From: Nemertoderma westbladi
Taxonomy: Eukaryota; Xenacoelomorpha; Nemertodermatida; Nemertodermatidae
Length of the DNA stretch: 64,000 bases
Reading direction: 5' to 3'
Assembly (NCBI GenBank): GCA_032718475.1
Contig: JAUCBJ010001234.1
Span: forward strand, 17,366 to 81,365
The notes below the pieces were generated by a model. It made no database searches, was not told the origin of the DNA, and saw nothing but the letters and a program-made list of their open reading frames with translations. Position numbers and translations under genes: made by a program. Below are positions 23,501-32,259 of the stretch, in pieces. Each line of letters starts with the position of its first letter. The first letter of the stretch is position 1.

Positions 23501-23647
23501 GCCCACTTTAGTCCGTATGACACCCGGCATGGCACCAAACATCGCCTCGGGAAACCAAAATCAGCTCATTCCGAAAACCGCCACGCCGGAGCCCATTACC
23601 ACAGGTTCCCTTATTGACATTGGCTTAGCGGATTGAGTGGCGTGGAC
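5448..23647 (-). CDS. msrA: Peptide methionine sulfoxide reductase A, spliced gene, UGA at the catalytic position
   Basis: MsrA reduces methionine-S-sulfoxide in proteins and free methionine, using a catalytic Cys in a GCFW motif. Five exons read in order on the minus strand: 23460-23647, 22772-22927, 20482-20577, 19532-19660 and 5448-5538. All introns are GT-AG, and the exon lengths sum to 660 nt, an exact multiple of three. Family landmarks in order are VAVFGMS-(UGA)-FW, PGVIRTKVGYTGG, NPTYRSLGDHTE, VHIEYDP, LLGIFWNNHD, QYMSAIFY, FYDAEGYHQKY and RFNGYAGSNG, then a Glu-rich tail ending LGVSEDQ. The single in-frame UGA (23561-23563) replaces the catalytic Cys, suggesting selenocysteine. No SECIS element was found by eye, so a pseudogene or a base error remains possible. 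The N-terminal exon is not certain: an in-frame ATG lies inside the 23460-23647 exon, and a distant anchor exon (29723-29881) is also phase-compatible. Confidence 0.85.
5540..13965. repeat. 8.4-kb tandem array, 39/41-bp unit, about 200 copies
   Basis: The unit reads, on the plus strand, GTTAGTCAGTTCATCTAACC then ACTTACTGAAACAGATAAAT and A (41 bp). A 39-bp variant lacks TA before GTTAG. Read on the minus strand, each unit contains TTTATCTGTTTCAG followed by TAAGTGGTTAGATGAA. That is the acceptor of the terminal MsrA exon plus about 15 exonic bases with one mismatch. Variants (ATTTAATGAAAC, CAATAAATGAAAC, CCGCTTAC, TTTGTCAG) repeat with higher-order periods: about 763 and 804 bp in the left part and about 1015 bp in the right part. 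The copies are too uniform to be old. No coding capacity. Confidence 0.95.
14039..15478. mobile_element. Foldback element with subterminal TCTG repeats
   Basis: The ends GGGGAGATGGTACCCCAG (14040 region) and CTGGGGTACCATCTCCCC (15461-15478) are exact inverted copies. The left half carries direct repeats of about 150-170 bp, each with GATATGGGGGTTTTCCTAGT, ATTTCCGAT and a TGTCTGTC run. The right half carries the complementary arrangement (GACAGACAG runs, AAAACCCCCA). This is the architecture of foldback transposons with internally repetitive inverted arms. No transposase ORF is present. It sits inside the last MsrA intron, just beyond the 41-bp array. Confidence 0.75.
15479..16742. other. Non-coding upstream region of the RhoGEF gene
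   Basis: AT-rich sequence with no recognisable ORF or repeat family. It must hold the RhoGEF promoter and 5' UTR because the coding exon begins at 16743 with no acceptor evidently required. No TATA element could be assigned with confidence. Confidence 0.4.
16743..19301 (+). CDS. Rho guanine nucleotide exchange factor, ASEF/SPATA13/collybistin family, single exon
   Basis: The product (852 aa) should activate Rho-family GTPases (Cdc42/Rac in this family) at the membrane or cytoskeleton. Residues 1-350 are Arg/Ser-rich and probably disordered. An SH3 domain spans about 356-414 (ALWDHVTLDSEELTFRAGDV, WWFG, GWF). A DH domain spans about 452-638 (VVREVIKTEELY, IFGNMEDLYELH, PVQRICQYPLQLAELIKYT, INESKRRLEMI). 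A PH domain spans about 657-772 (YLFDRLLVVCKKDL, RIDMNSC). The C-terminal FWQRFGSLNK resembles the end of collybistin/ARHGEF9. SH3-DH-PH order defines the ARHGEF4/SPATA13/ARHGEF9 group; which member cannot be told. There is no intron in the whole frame, unlike the many-exon vertebrate genes. It lies inside the last MsrA intron on the opposite strand. AATAAA follows at 19394-19399. Confidence 0.95.
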   Translation: MDAQVPCKSPIRRMSMRKAILVGSLYGEEENTKLIGVYAEDRQQIDNEKEDHIDYRLTRKDGLVEREGMVGNRRGTEGRHRRLGSGEMIRIERASLEEINSDGNRKGKNNMQRWSSMDRGLSKVGSGKLDTWRVKGRQQSSPESRMGGGGIEICQLTSSGPQHATSVPNFAGGGLTRRFTASEYCIKEEPRDEETFRRRVSSVDETTRYLDLDVGRVSRERDVGGQRLARIHRVCTETPDLLPVFGEIERALSMPAGIDKESSRLSRKPAASTDDPVEPNTAQTLDISRTAESRGRQKIRSLYTANRDPQINSSQEFNSSGLQRTQLRSSMPTLNRGLGFTLNVPFTATPSAKNDKEELVAKALWDHVTLDSEELTFRAGDVIRVLERTNSTWWFGAAHGRTGWFSSVHVFAFAANPVETFEDCLERLSEAHMPLTKKSLRRFSFIRRAQVREHVVREVIKTEELYGAVLLNLCHGFILEFKKRTNLFSVPAINRIFGNMEDLYELHVKLLKELRRAVLKAESMDDSLIGGCFLRFADDFELYSIYCNNHPGSCSLLAKLAEKPEYPELFEECRVRRGMPELPLGGFLLKPVQRICQYPLQLAELIKYTSPHHQDYEETKLALDAMRTVATNINESKRRLEMIGQLLKWQKTVDQWEGEPITATSSQLIKSGVAYKYVKKSPQERWLYLFDRLLVVCKKDLRGRFVYKERIDMNSCWYKSLPNGRDNHLHVLLRNAFCIYVDNASCDYHVFTSKNAKEAEAWGEAFVEELRVRTSTESPRITADASMNAERLSLTYSASFRGNQSRPVRHSVAGGARKKPLLDRKRQGQGQESGRTGLKFWQRFGSLNKLSK
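19394..19399 (+). terminator. Poly(A) signal AATAAA of the RhoGEF gene
   Basis: AATAAA lies about 93 bases after the TAG stop codon on the same strand. There is no genomic poly(A) tract near it, so the intronless gene does not look like a fresh retrocopy. Confidence 0.55.
19532..19660 (-). CDS. msrA: MsrA exon, YHQKY...NGYAG block
   Basis: The acceptor is TCTCCCTCAG before GTACCACC. It encodes YHQKYILKRHPDLLRVLGLT, then ESQLTASHIATRFNGYAGSN. The proposed donor is GTTAGT at 19531 downward, leaving phase 2 as the terminal exon requires. If this donor is not used, the frame runs on for 18 codons to a TGA at 19477-19479, followed by an ATTAAA signal near 19409. That would give an alternative short tail with no resemblance to the MsrA C terminus. 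Confidence 0.85.
20482..20577 (-). CDS. msrA: MsrA exon, FYDAEGYHQ block (5' part)
   Basis: The acceptor is ACTTTTCAG before TGTCGCTC; the donor is GTGAGT. It encodes SVAQESMAEFQRQY, KIRTKLIQLDRFYDAEG. The next exon continues YHQKY, giving the family motif FYxAExYHQKY. The intron immediately upstream is a tandem array derived from this exon's own acceptor (see the 20581-21306 repeat). Confidence 0.9.
20581..21306. repeat. Intronic tandem array, 23-bp unit with acceptor-derived inserts
   Basis: The basic unit is AAAAGTAAATCAATGGGGAT plus ATC. Every three or four units an insert CAGAGACACTG appears (near 20725, 20840, 20923, 21006, 21087, 21218; a CGACACTG form at 21147). On the minus strand the insert plus unit reads TTACTTTTCAGTGTCTCTG. 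That copies the acceptor and first seven or so bases of the adjacent MsrA exon (ACTTTTCAG, TGTCGCTC). The array directly abuts that exon. Confidence 0.9.
21720..21905. repeat. (TTYCAG)n degenerate hexamer repeat, block 1
   Basis: Runs of CAGTTT, CAGTTC and CCAGTT hexamers with short A-rich interruptions, inside MsrA intron sequence. A second block with the same hexamers lies at 22325-22507. Low-complexity; no gene. Confidence 0.8.
22260..22510. repeat. Poly-G run and (TTYCAG)n hexamer repeat, block 2
   Basis: A run of about 17 G (22267-22283) is followed by TTTTCAATTTTCAG and then CAGTTCCAG/CAGTTTCAG hexamers to 22507. The apparent 132-codon ORF across it is Phe/Ser low-complexity and not credible. 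Confidence 0.75.
22772..22927 (-). CDS. msrA: MsrA exon, GDHTE block
   Basis: The acceptor is GGTAG before TGGCGAC; the donor is GTTAGA. It encodes GDHTESVHIEYDPSRITY, HLLGIFWNNHD and QYMSAIFYTNQEQL, the conserved centre of MsrA that shapes the substrate pocket. The Leu codon of YRSL is split across the junction with the previous exon, which fixes the phase. Confidence 0.9.
23219..23420. repeat. Interspersed repeat, copy 1
   Basis: This segment shares extended similarity with 52672-52890. Common blocks include AATCAATCCCTCTC/ATTCATCCCTCTC, ATTACTCT, AAAAATAAAACTGTAACCTG, TTTATTGTTTT, CGTGCCACTGTAAC or TGTGCCACTGTAAC, and ATTTAACATTGA. Both copies are on the plus strand. It lies in the MsrA intron before the active-site exon. 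Probably a SINE or MITE; the ends are not resolved. Confidence 0.7.
23460..23647 (-). CDS. msrA: MsrA exon with the active-site motif
   Basis: The exon is preceded by the acceptor TTTATTTTAG and followed by the donor GTAAGT. It starts in phase 0 and ends in phase 2. It encodes the N-terminal catalytic block: VAVFGMS, UGA, FWFPEAMFGAMPGVIRTK, then VGYTGGAKANPTYRS. In other animals the motif is GMGCFWG; here Gly before and after the reactive residue are Ser and Phe. The ATG of KPMSIREP could start a cytosolic form if the upstream exon is non-coding. Confidence 0.88.
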
Positions 23648-26461
23648 CTAAAATAAACAAGAAAGAGTCTAGTGAGCTAGTATATTGATATTTTACAATT
23701 AAATACTTGGGTATTAAATACTGGGCCCATCGTTTAATTCAACAGCCCCATTTGGTCAGAGCCGTAACACCAAATCTTTGCCCCCCCCCCCCCCCCCCCC
23801 CGCGCCCTGCCCCCAATATGCAGGATGGCAAACTGCTAGTTTAAAATTTAAGTGTTGATTTTTATGACAGAAATTTAGTTAATGTTTTCAAATAAGGCAA
23901 TTCAAATTTCTGATTTGGATGAAATAATCACGAAAATTATTAACTAAACGCAATGTAATAATGAAGAGATGGGGAGGGGTAGATAACTAACTCAGTCTGG
24001 TTGAACAAAGAAGGAACACAGGGCACTCACTGCTCACTAACAAGTATCAATATATAGGTAGGCAATTCAAGATCTCTTGGGCCTCTGTAATTTCCCCAGT
24101 ACAAAAGGAAGGATTTTATCAGTAATTTTATTGGGAGGGCCCCAAGCGTAGGAAGGCCCTACGCTAAAGCGAAATTAGCTTCCTTGTTAACACGGCCCTG
24201 CATTTGGTGTTGTCACATATATGATATAAAAATATGGTGAAATCATCATCTTATTGGAGAGGAAATAGTTGGATGGACTTCACCACCTTCACACACCATC
24301 TAGCTGGTCAAATAAGCCGCTCCTGGGCTCTTGTCCTGCGCAGAAACGAAAGGTTAAACCAACGAGGCAGATCAATAGAAGAGCGCTGTAAATTCCCCTG
24401 CTTTGTATAATTGTACAAAATGATATAATAGCGGACATATATATTTTCAACTTTTTATCCTTCACTCTTTCCGTCATCTAATGTTGTCCTTGCCACTCTG
24501 CTTTACGCCTACTGTTGGTTATAACTTTAAGATAACAAGATACGAATTTGTATTTAAGTTTTTAATTTCATTCATTCAGGTCTACAATTATTCAAAATTA
24601 CATTTTTTAAATCGTTACATCTTACCTTATACCGGTACCGTAATAATACCAGTTCTAACTAATTACACCATTTTACATTTAAAATCTACATCCTAAAACT
24701 TGACAGTATTCTGGGTCTGTGTCATTAATTAAGGCAATGTGTCATTTTGTTCAACGAGAGAGTGACAGTGAGCATGCGCGTGCATTAAAAGGCGAGGGGT
24801 TTGAAATTTATGTAAATCAGTACCGGTACCGGTAATCACCGAAACACGGGAGCGGGGCGGACTGCTGCTGGACTGGACCAGACAAACACCACAACAAACT
24901 GATCAACCAGCAATCGCCTCATCGCTGCTGTACCACAGTACTGCAGTAACTTCATGGTGCGGAACGGGCTGACCGTTACCGGAATGAATATTTTAAATTA
25001 GGAACTATGTCTGCTCACCGGATAAACGTTTGTTGCTCTGGAAGATAATCCTTTAACAATATCCCGAAACAAAGTTAACATCGAAAATAATACTGTAATA
25101 AATCAAAGTCAGAATGTACCGGTAGGTACAGTAAACAGGCCAATGTACCAGGTAACACAGACTCTACCTACAACGGTACTCGGGAACTGCAGTGTCGCAA
25201 TAGCGGCACGGTATGAACGTATATGGATTAATATAGCTGTACAGTGTAATAATTGGTCATACACCAATCAGCAAAGATTAGGTAGGCCTAAGACTGTCAC
25301 GGGTAGCGGTAGGTTAGATGTAGATTTAAGGAAGCATAAACAGACAAAGGGAGTTACCGGTATCATGAATCATTTTATCAAAACAGGTTGTTTGTTTAGG
25401 TTTGGTTGCTACGTTACGTGTGAAGTGGTCGGTGGTATATTGTGTACACCTTGGTGAAAGAGCTGGGATTTTCAGTTCCGTTACCGTGTATTTTTGTCAG
25501 CAGTATTTTTGTTTTGTCAGAAATATCAGTATGTTATCGTTATGTTTATGTACTATTTAGTACAGTATTTCGGGAGGACTTTCTTCAAGATGGCGGGACA
25601 ATAGTGCTATGCTGTAAAGATCGGAGGTCCGGTGACAAAAGTCTCGAATCCACTTTCTTATTATATAGCTCTGCTGGACTTTCGTCACGAAAATTTCAGG
25701 TGAAACCTCGACCGCACAAGACCAACTTACAGACGTTGGGCTGGGTATATCTAAAGTCTATAGCTGAACCGCCCTGGCACATGAGTATTTGAGTAGGTCG
25801 GTTAACTAGCACATACCAATTTAAAACACACACAAACTACAGTAAATGTGTTATTAAAATAAAATTCACGTGTAGGATTCTGTATGGCTTTCTGACAATT
25901 TTGTATATTATATTCTCACACACCCAATGCAATACAGGACTACAGCAATAACTTCGCTCTAAGTATCATTTATAAAATAACTTTGATTCACAGTGTTATA
26001 TTCCGTAGGCGTTAGAAAATAATTCGCCTCAACAGTGATCTGCAAAAATATAGTAGCAAACTTGGTCGTGGGGATATGGCATGGGATACATGATATATCC
26101 ATGCAATGAGTCGTACTGTATAATTAATAATAGAGTACGACATTGTCTTCCATTCCATACCTAACGCAGTACGCATTATGCAGTAAGTCTGGACTGACTG
26201 CAGTAAGTACTGTACTACATATACAGTATTTGAAGAGTACATGGCGCAGTGTACGTACTGTACTGCACTACTGTACTGTGCCGTACTGTTCAAGGTGGCT
26301 GCTATTGTAACCTATATTAATCGAACTAAAGTATTACATAAAATCAAGGTGGGCGTTGTTTTGTTAACCAGAAACGCATTAGTTAAATCACATCTCATCA
26401 CTTTTAAATCTCATAACTCTTTAAGTTAGCAGTTTACCTGATACCTTGTTGTCTGGAGTGT
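23648..26461. other. Non-coding region upstream of the recognised MsrA exons
   Basis: A 24-base poly-C run lies at about 23779-23802. A minus-strand ORF at 24289-24477 has a hydrophobic stretch but no suitable donor for the MsrA exon. Around 24820-25500 the motif TACCGGTA recurs, and around 26170-26290 there are CAGTACTGTA-type short repeats. I see no supported gene; promoter sequence for MsrA could lie here if the start is the internal ATG. Confidence 0.4.
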
Positions 26462-26650
26462 ATGTCGAACCAAAGGATTCAATTTATTTTACAGAAAGTA
26501 CAACGGGGCGAACTGCAAGCAATAAGTTTATCAGAAGAGAATAAAAGCATAATATTGGAGATTTTAATGGTCATGTTTCTGGTCGGAAGAATTCGCATGG
26601 AAAGGGAAGTTCTTAGCATTTGCGAGGATTCGAATCTCGAGAAAATTAAT
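26462..26650 (+). pseudogene. LINE endonuclease fragment
   Basis: One frame reads GDFNGHVSGRKNSHGKGSS and then a stop; the neighbouring frame continues CEDSNLEKINN. This matches the apurinic-type endonuclease of non-LTR retrotransposons (GDFNxHxG, NxxGxxLxxFCxxxNLxIxN). It is frameshifted and truncated, and the minisatellite begins directly after it. Confidence 0.7.
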
Positions 26651-28400
26651 AATGTACCGGTACCACCGTCTCACAAGGATCTCATGTTCAGGCGAAAGGG
26701 AATACTGTACCACCGTCTCACAAGGATCTCATGTTCAGGCGAAAGGGAATAATGTACCACCGTCTCACAAGGTTCTCATGTTCTGGCGAAAGGGAATAAT
26801 GTACCACCGTCTCACAAGGATCTCATGTTCAGGCGAAAGGGAATATTGTACCGGTACCACCGTCTCACAAGGATCTCATGTTCAGGCGAAAGGGAATAAT
26901 GTACCGGTACCACCGTCTCACAAGGATCTCATGTTCAGGCGAAAGGAAACAATGTACCACCGCCTCACAAGGTTCTCATGTTCAGGCGAAAGGGAATAAT
27001 GTACCACCGTCTCACAAGGATCTCATATTCAGGCGAAAGGGAATATTGTACCGGTACCACCGTCTCACAAGGATCTCATGTTCAGGCGAAAGGGAATAAT
27101 GTACCACCGCCTCACAAGGTTCTCATGTTCAGGCGAAAGGGAATAATGTACCACCGTCTCACAAGGATCTCATATTCAGGCGAAAGGGAATATTGTACCG
27201 GTACCACCGTCTCACAAGGATCTCATGTTCAGGCGAAAGGGAATAATGTACCACCATCTCACAAGGATATCATGTTCAGGCGAAAGGAAATAATGTACCA
27301 CCGCTGTACCGCGGTACTGTCTCACAAGGTTCTCATGTTCAGGCGAAAGGGAATAATGTACCACCGCTGTACCGCGGTACTGTCTCACAAGGATCTCATG
27401 TTCACGTGAAAGGGAATAATGTACCGGTACCACCGTCTCACAAGGATCTCATGTTCAGGCGAAAGGGAATAATGTACCACCGCTGTACCGCGGTACCGTC
27501 TCACAAGGATCTCAAGTTCAGGCGAAAGGGAATAATGTACCGGTACCACCGTCTCACAAGGATCTCATGATCAGGCGAAAATGAATAATGTACCACCATC
27601 TCACAAGGATCTCACATTAAGGCGAAAGGGAATAATGTACCACCGCTGTACCGCGGTACCGTCTCACAAGGATCTCAAGTTCAGGCGAAAGGGAATAATG
27701 TACCGGTACCACCGTCTCACAAGGATCTCATGATCAGGCGAAAATGAATAATGTACCACCATCTCACAAGGATCTCACATTAAGGCGAAAGGGAATAATG
27801 TACCACCGCTGTACCGCGGTACCGTCTCACAAGGATCTCATGTTCAGGTGAAAGGGAATAATGTACCGGTACCACCGTCTCACAAGGATCTCATGATCAG
27901 GCGAAAGGGAATAATGTACCGGTACCACCGTCTCACAAGGATCTCATGTTCAGGCGAAAGGGAATAATGTACCGGTACCACCGTCTCACAAGGATCACAT
28001 GTTCAGGCGAAAAGGAATAATGTACCACCGTCTCACAAGGATCTCACATTAAGTCGAAAGGGAATAATGTACCACCGTCTCACAAGGATCTCATGTTCAG
28101 GCGAAAAGGAATAATGTACCACTGTCTCACAAGGATCTCACATTAAGGCGAAAGGGAATAATGTACCACCATCTCACAAGGATCTCACGTTCAGGCGAAA
28201 GGGAATAATGTACCACCGTCTCACAAGGATCTCACGTTCAGGCGAAAGGGAATAATGTACCACCGTCTCACAAGGATCTCATGTTCAGGCGAAAGGGAAT
28301 AATGTACCGGTACCACCGTCTCACAAGGATCTCATGTTCAGGCGAAAGGGAAATAATGTACCACCGTCTCACAAGGATCTCATGTTCAGGCGAAAGGGAA
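26651..28400. repeat. Minisatellite, 48-bp unit with 6- and 15-bp insert variants
   Basis: The unit is GTCTCACAAGGATCTCATGT then TCAGGCGAAAGGGAATAATG and TACCACCG. Variants carry TACCGGTACCACCG (+6 bp) or CCGCTGTACCGCGGTACC (+15 bp), so length change occurs at a palindromic segment. About 34 units are present. The ORFs across it (for example 26978-27409) exist only because the 48-bp unit is a multiple of three. Confidence 0.95.
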
Positions 28401-28479
28401 CCTGCTAAGTCAAATAGACTCGAAAACATGTTTGTTCAAATCGAGTGTCATTGAATAGATACGTTGGCAAACATGATGA

Positions 28480-28790
28480 ACGATTTGTGCTCCAGTAATT
28501 ACTATTTTTAGACGATACGGTAATTTTTTGCGGAGTAGAGGGAGTTGTGCTAAGCAAATAAATATATTTATTGAATTTTGTAAGTTGTTTAACATGAAAA
28601 TTAGTAGTAAAAAAACTAAATTTATGGTAACTAATGTGAGTGAAATAGATAAAAATGAATTTGAATTCGGCGACATTATAATAAAAAATACTGACAACTA
28701 ATGTACGTTTATCTTGGTGATGTATTCTCCTCACTAGACGGACTGTTACGCACAGCAAAACGGTTACATATAGAACAGTGTGCAAAATAA
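28480..28790 (+). pseudogene. LINE reverse transcriptase fragment
   Basis: Broken frames give DDTVIFCG, then IEFCKLFNMKISSKKTKFMV, then YVYLGDVFSSLDG. These are the ADD box and the following K-K-T-K and YLG motifs of a non-LTR reverse transcriptase. Several stops and frameshifts make it dead. Together with 26462-26650 on the same strand it probably represents one LINE copy, with the minisatellite grown or inserted between the two parts. Confidence 0.7.
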
Positions 28791-29722
28791 GTAAATTATC
28801 AACATTAATAATGCGCTAAATTAAAATTATGTTAAATGTAAGAATTGCAACGACAAATTAACTTTATTTACTGTAGTAATAATTAATGCGGCCAACGTTT
28901 CAGCTATTATTAATTCCAATATTAAGAAATCTTTTTTGAGGTTAAAAACAATTGGACTGAAGAAGCAGCTTATTTTGCTTACGAATTATTTAATTACGTA
29001 AATAAAATAGCAATTATAATAGCAATATATAATAGCAATTATATAGTAGATAGTATATAGCCAATATAAAGAATGAGGCGATTACAAAGAGTAAATTTAC
29101 TGTAAAACGTATTTATGATTAAATCCAATAGAGTTATCGGTACATGGTTAGGTACATGTTTAGGAGAATTTAATAAATTTATACCAGATATTACGATAAA
29201 AATTGTGTCAACGTTCCGTTTGAGTTCACATTAACTAAGAGTATAATGTTGTATACTGTATAATGTATACTGTTGCTAACAGAATCAGTACGTAGAAATT
29301 TTCCGGTTGTACTTACCGATAATTTTAATCATTTTATGCAATAATTGAATAGTCCAGAATTATTGATCTTACAATTTTTAGGTGCCGTTTTACATGAACT
29401 ACAGTAGATCTGTGATTTTTCCTCTGTAATAAAATTGAGATTTACCCGGAAATTCTAATTAATTTAGTAAATAGGCCAAAGTGTATGTTTTATTGTTTTT
29501 ATTTTTAAGCGATTAACTACAATGTATGGACTGATACTTTTTTCTTTGGACTTGTGTTCGTTAACCGGTATTCAATTACAAATTGTAACCTACAGTAGTA
29601 TCTTGGATTTATTGTGCATATTATATTATTGTGATGAATTGTCTATTATTTATATTGATCGCCGCAAGTCAATAAGTATATATATAGCCCAACATACATG
29701 TAGCGGGGTCTATGGACTTTAC
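28791..29722. other. AT-rich non-coding stretch
   Basis: No gene, repeat or motif is recognisable. A short tandem ATAGCAATTATA-type segment is seen near 29007-29045. Confidence 0.4.
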
Positions 29723-29881
29723 CTCTATGTGAGTGTCGGTGTTGTGTTCTAGTTCTACTGATAACAAGGAACTCCATTTTAGAAGAGGAGTGAGCATGAG
29801 CAATAACTCTCCCGAATAGCTGTAGAACAGCAATACTGCAACAAGGCCCCCAAGAATAGAGAGCAGTCCGTAAACAGCCAT
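29723..29881 (-). CDS. Candidate first coding exon with a membrane anchor
   Basis: An ATG-initiated frame of 53 codons begins MAVYGLLSILGGLVAVLLFY, a good N-terminal hydrophobic helix, and ends THIE directly before a donor-like GAG/GTAAAG. It ends in phase 0. The nearest minus-strand exon I recognise downstream, the MsrA active-site exon, begins in phase 0, so it could be the MsrA N-terminus 6 kb away. It may equally belong to another gene, or be chance. Confidence 0.35.
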
Positions 29882-30619
29882 GTTATTGATTAAACCAAAA
29901 CACTGATAGTAACTGCATTATAGCCTATACCGACCGACCATACTGTACTGTAAATTATAACAGTATGTCTATATTTACGCACCACAGTAGTATAAGTACG
30001 GTACAGTACATGTCATGATGTGCACAGTAGGCCTACAGAGAAGTGCGCCATCTACTATAGAGTAACAAGAGTTAAATCTATATGATAATCTCTACATTAT
30101 GTGTCATCATTTATTTGACCAGAACGCCGCTATTATTTTGCACAATTATTAATTGATTAAATTGTTAATGAACAGTATGTGCAGTAAACAGTTCGACGTG
30201 TAATCATATGCGCTTTAGGCTACAATAATTAGCATAATCAGCTGTGCATTCGGGTTTTATATATAACCATATGGCGTACATGTGAGTTAATGTCAACAAT
30301 ATATCGGAATTGAGTTATTTATTGAGTCATACCGCGCTGCTTTTGGCCGCACCACATCATACTGTTATAGTATTGACAAGGAATAGGGTTGGGTTGGAGC
30401 GCGAAAAAATTGTTGGGGTATAGATAAAATTGACTAAGGGGTAACAAGGTGCCCTGAATCGAATGTCGGAGTGTATTTTTTGTAGAAATACGAGGAAACG
30501 GTCAAAATGGCGGGTTTAAGTAATCACGGAAAGCCAATTTTGAAACTCTACTGTGATTGGCTGAGGCTACAGATTTGACATCACTACAAAGTGCTCTGAT
30601 AATTTTTTATCTTGGTTTC
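29882..30619. other. Non-coding flank left of the retrotransposon
   Basis: No gene seen. CAGTA/TACTG-type short repeats occur near 29935-30030. The last five bases (30615-30619, GTTTC) are the left copy of the retrotransposon target duplication. Confidence 0.4.
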
Positions 30620-31915
30620 TGTAAAAGCTTCTGTGGGATATAACTGGCCCCTTTGCTTCGCAATCCAGTTTCCCCCCAGGCGCTGGAATACTCTAAAAAG
30701 GTTCTATAACTGTATAAATATTCCCCTCGCCCTCAAGGTACCGTTACAGGTGTTTTAACGGACATAAAAGTCATTTTGCTATATACGTGTTTTAGCGGAC
30801 ATGGTAAGACAAAAAACCTGCAATGTGGCAAATACCTTTCATAGCTTAGCCGTGATGATTCATATTACAACATCTAACAGCTGGTTGCTGACATGGAAAC
30901 AGCCATTGGACGCATAGTTCTTTGTTTGGCTTGAGCCAATCAGAGCGATTTTTCCTGTCGACGTGTAGCTTTTCGGTCGATCATAAGGAGAGTGTTCAGT
31001 CTTACTGTTTTTTTTTCTTGATACTTTGTTGTTATTGCTGTCTAGGCCAGGAACAACGGCTCTAGAATCAATTCGTTTCATACTTTTATAAGAAACATTA
31101 GTAGGCTAAAATTATAGAGCGTATGACTGTTAACAATTCATATATCAACTCAATTCTTATCACTTCAATGCAATTCAATTCATATCAACTGGTTTCTATT
31201 TTTATATTATCGGTTCAATATACATTATTATACTGCTGTTTACTATTGTGTTTGGTTGAATATTATTTGGAGAACATATATAAAGAACCCAAATTTCCCA
31301 ATTTTCTTGATACACTACAGGTTAGAGAGACGGGTTATATATAGCGATTGCGACTTATATTGTTGTGGTTTGTAGTGAATTTAATGCTATTTGATAAGCA
31401 CTACATTGGTCCGTTGCTATTCTCTTTATATATGATAAAATTCATTAACGGTCGGCAAATTAGTGAGCAGTATTGTGTGTTACCGGTAGTGTGCATGATT
31501 GTGATTGATAACTAAGCATTTCCTAAAGAATGCGCCTCATACGTGAATCTTAAGCCTTACCGACTTACCGTTGTGATTAGTGTAAGTCATATCTCTGTTT
31601 ACCTAGATAGAGCGCAACGTCCTAAAGGAACTGTTAATATTTCCCGAAAGTAAATAATATTAGTCAGAAATTAATTATTAACGATCAATCGAATAATACA
31701 ATACCGTAAGCTTCACTGCAATAATAATTTAAGCCGACAGAATCCAGTCTCCTGGGATTATCCAGCGGGTGAATGGACGCGCACTAGGCTGGCTTCTGCT
31801 AATGTTGTGTTTATTGGTACTAAATATTTGTCTTCTTCTAAAAGTATATTTATAAACCAAAAGACATATAAATTTTGGCAGGTTAAACTGCTAAAGGTCT
31901 TCAAAAGCGCGTACA
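30620..31915 (+). repeat. 5' LTR of the BEL/Pao element
   Basis: 1296 bp, TG...CA ends. By eye it differs from the 3' LTR at three sites only (near 30848, 31614 and 31751). A TATAAATA box at 30713-30720 and a CCAAT motif near 30934 are candidate promoter elements. The 73-codon ORFs on each strand recur in both LTRs simply because the LTRs are copies. Confidence 0.95.
30713..30720 (+). promoter_or_regulatory. TATA box candidate in the 5' LTR
   Basis: TATAAATA lies 94 bp inside the LTR and is identical in the 3' LTR at 48214-48221. Plausible core promoter for the genomic transcript; no start site can be proven from sequence. Confidence 0.4.
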
Positions 31916-31928
31916 ATAACAGTCATTG

Positions 31929-31953
31929 ACTTTATTGCAGTAAGCAATAAAGT
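31929..31953 (+). other. Perfect hairpin just after the 5' LTR
   Basis: ACTTTATTGC, loop AGTAA, GCAATAAAGT: ten uninterrupted base pairs, 13 bases after the LTR end. The position is where retroelements often place dimerisation or packaging signals. Function is inferred from position only. Confidence 0.6.
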
Positions 31954-31980
31954 TGAAAGTACCGGTCAACCGGTAAACCT

Positions 31981-32105
31981 GAACCGGTACTTCTGTAGGT
32001 CAGTAGGCCCAACTGCCAGAACCGGTACTGCTGTAGGTCCGTAGGTCCAACTGCCAGAACCGGTACTTCTGTAGGTCCGTAGGCCCAACTGTCCTAACCG
32101 GTACT
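31981..32105 (+). repeat. 38-bp tandem repeat in the leader
   Basis: GAACCGGTAC starts at 31981, 32019 and 32057, with a partial fourth copy near 32095. The spacing is exactly 38 bp. The unit continues TTCTGTAGGTCCGTAGGCCC and AACTGCCA. Confidence 0.9.
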
Positions 32106-32259
32106 TCCAGTATAAGTACATTAGTATTATTCGATTTGATTATTGTATACCGGTAGGTCTCGATATTAAATCGGGGACGCCTGGTTTTTATTGGGATTTT
32201 ACTTAGGTCTATTTCTGTCAGTTTTATTTCCTAGTAAGTTAATATTGAGCTGAAGACGT

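Noticed and set aside
24289-24477. MsrA first exon with signal peptide
   Set aside because: The frame has a hydrophobic segment but no donor in a phase that fits the next exon.
26652-27433. ORFs within the 48-bp minisatellite
   Set aside because: The unit is a multiple of three, so reading frames persist by chance.
30860-31344. Two 73-codon ORFs conserved between the LTRs
   Set aside because: They are conserved only because the two LTRs are recent copies; no protein features.
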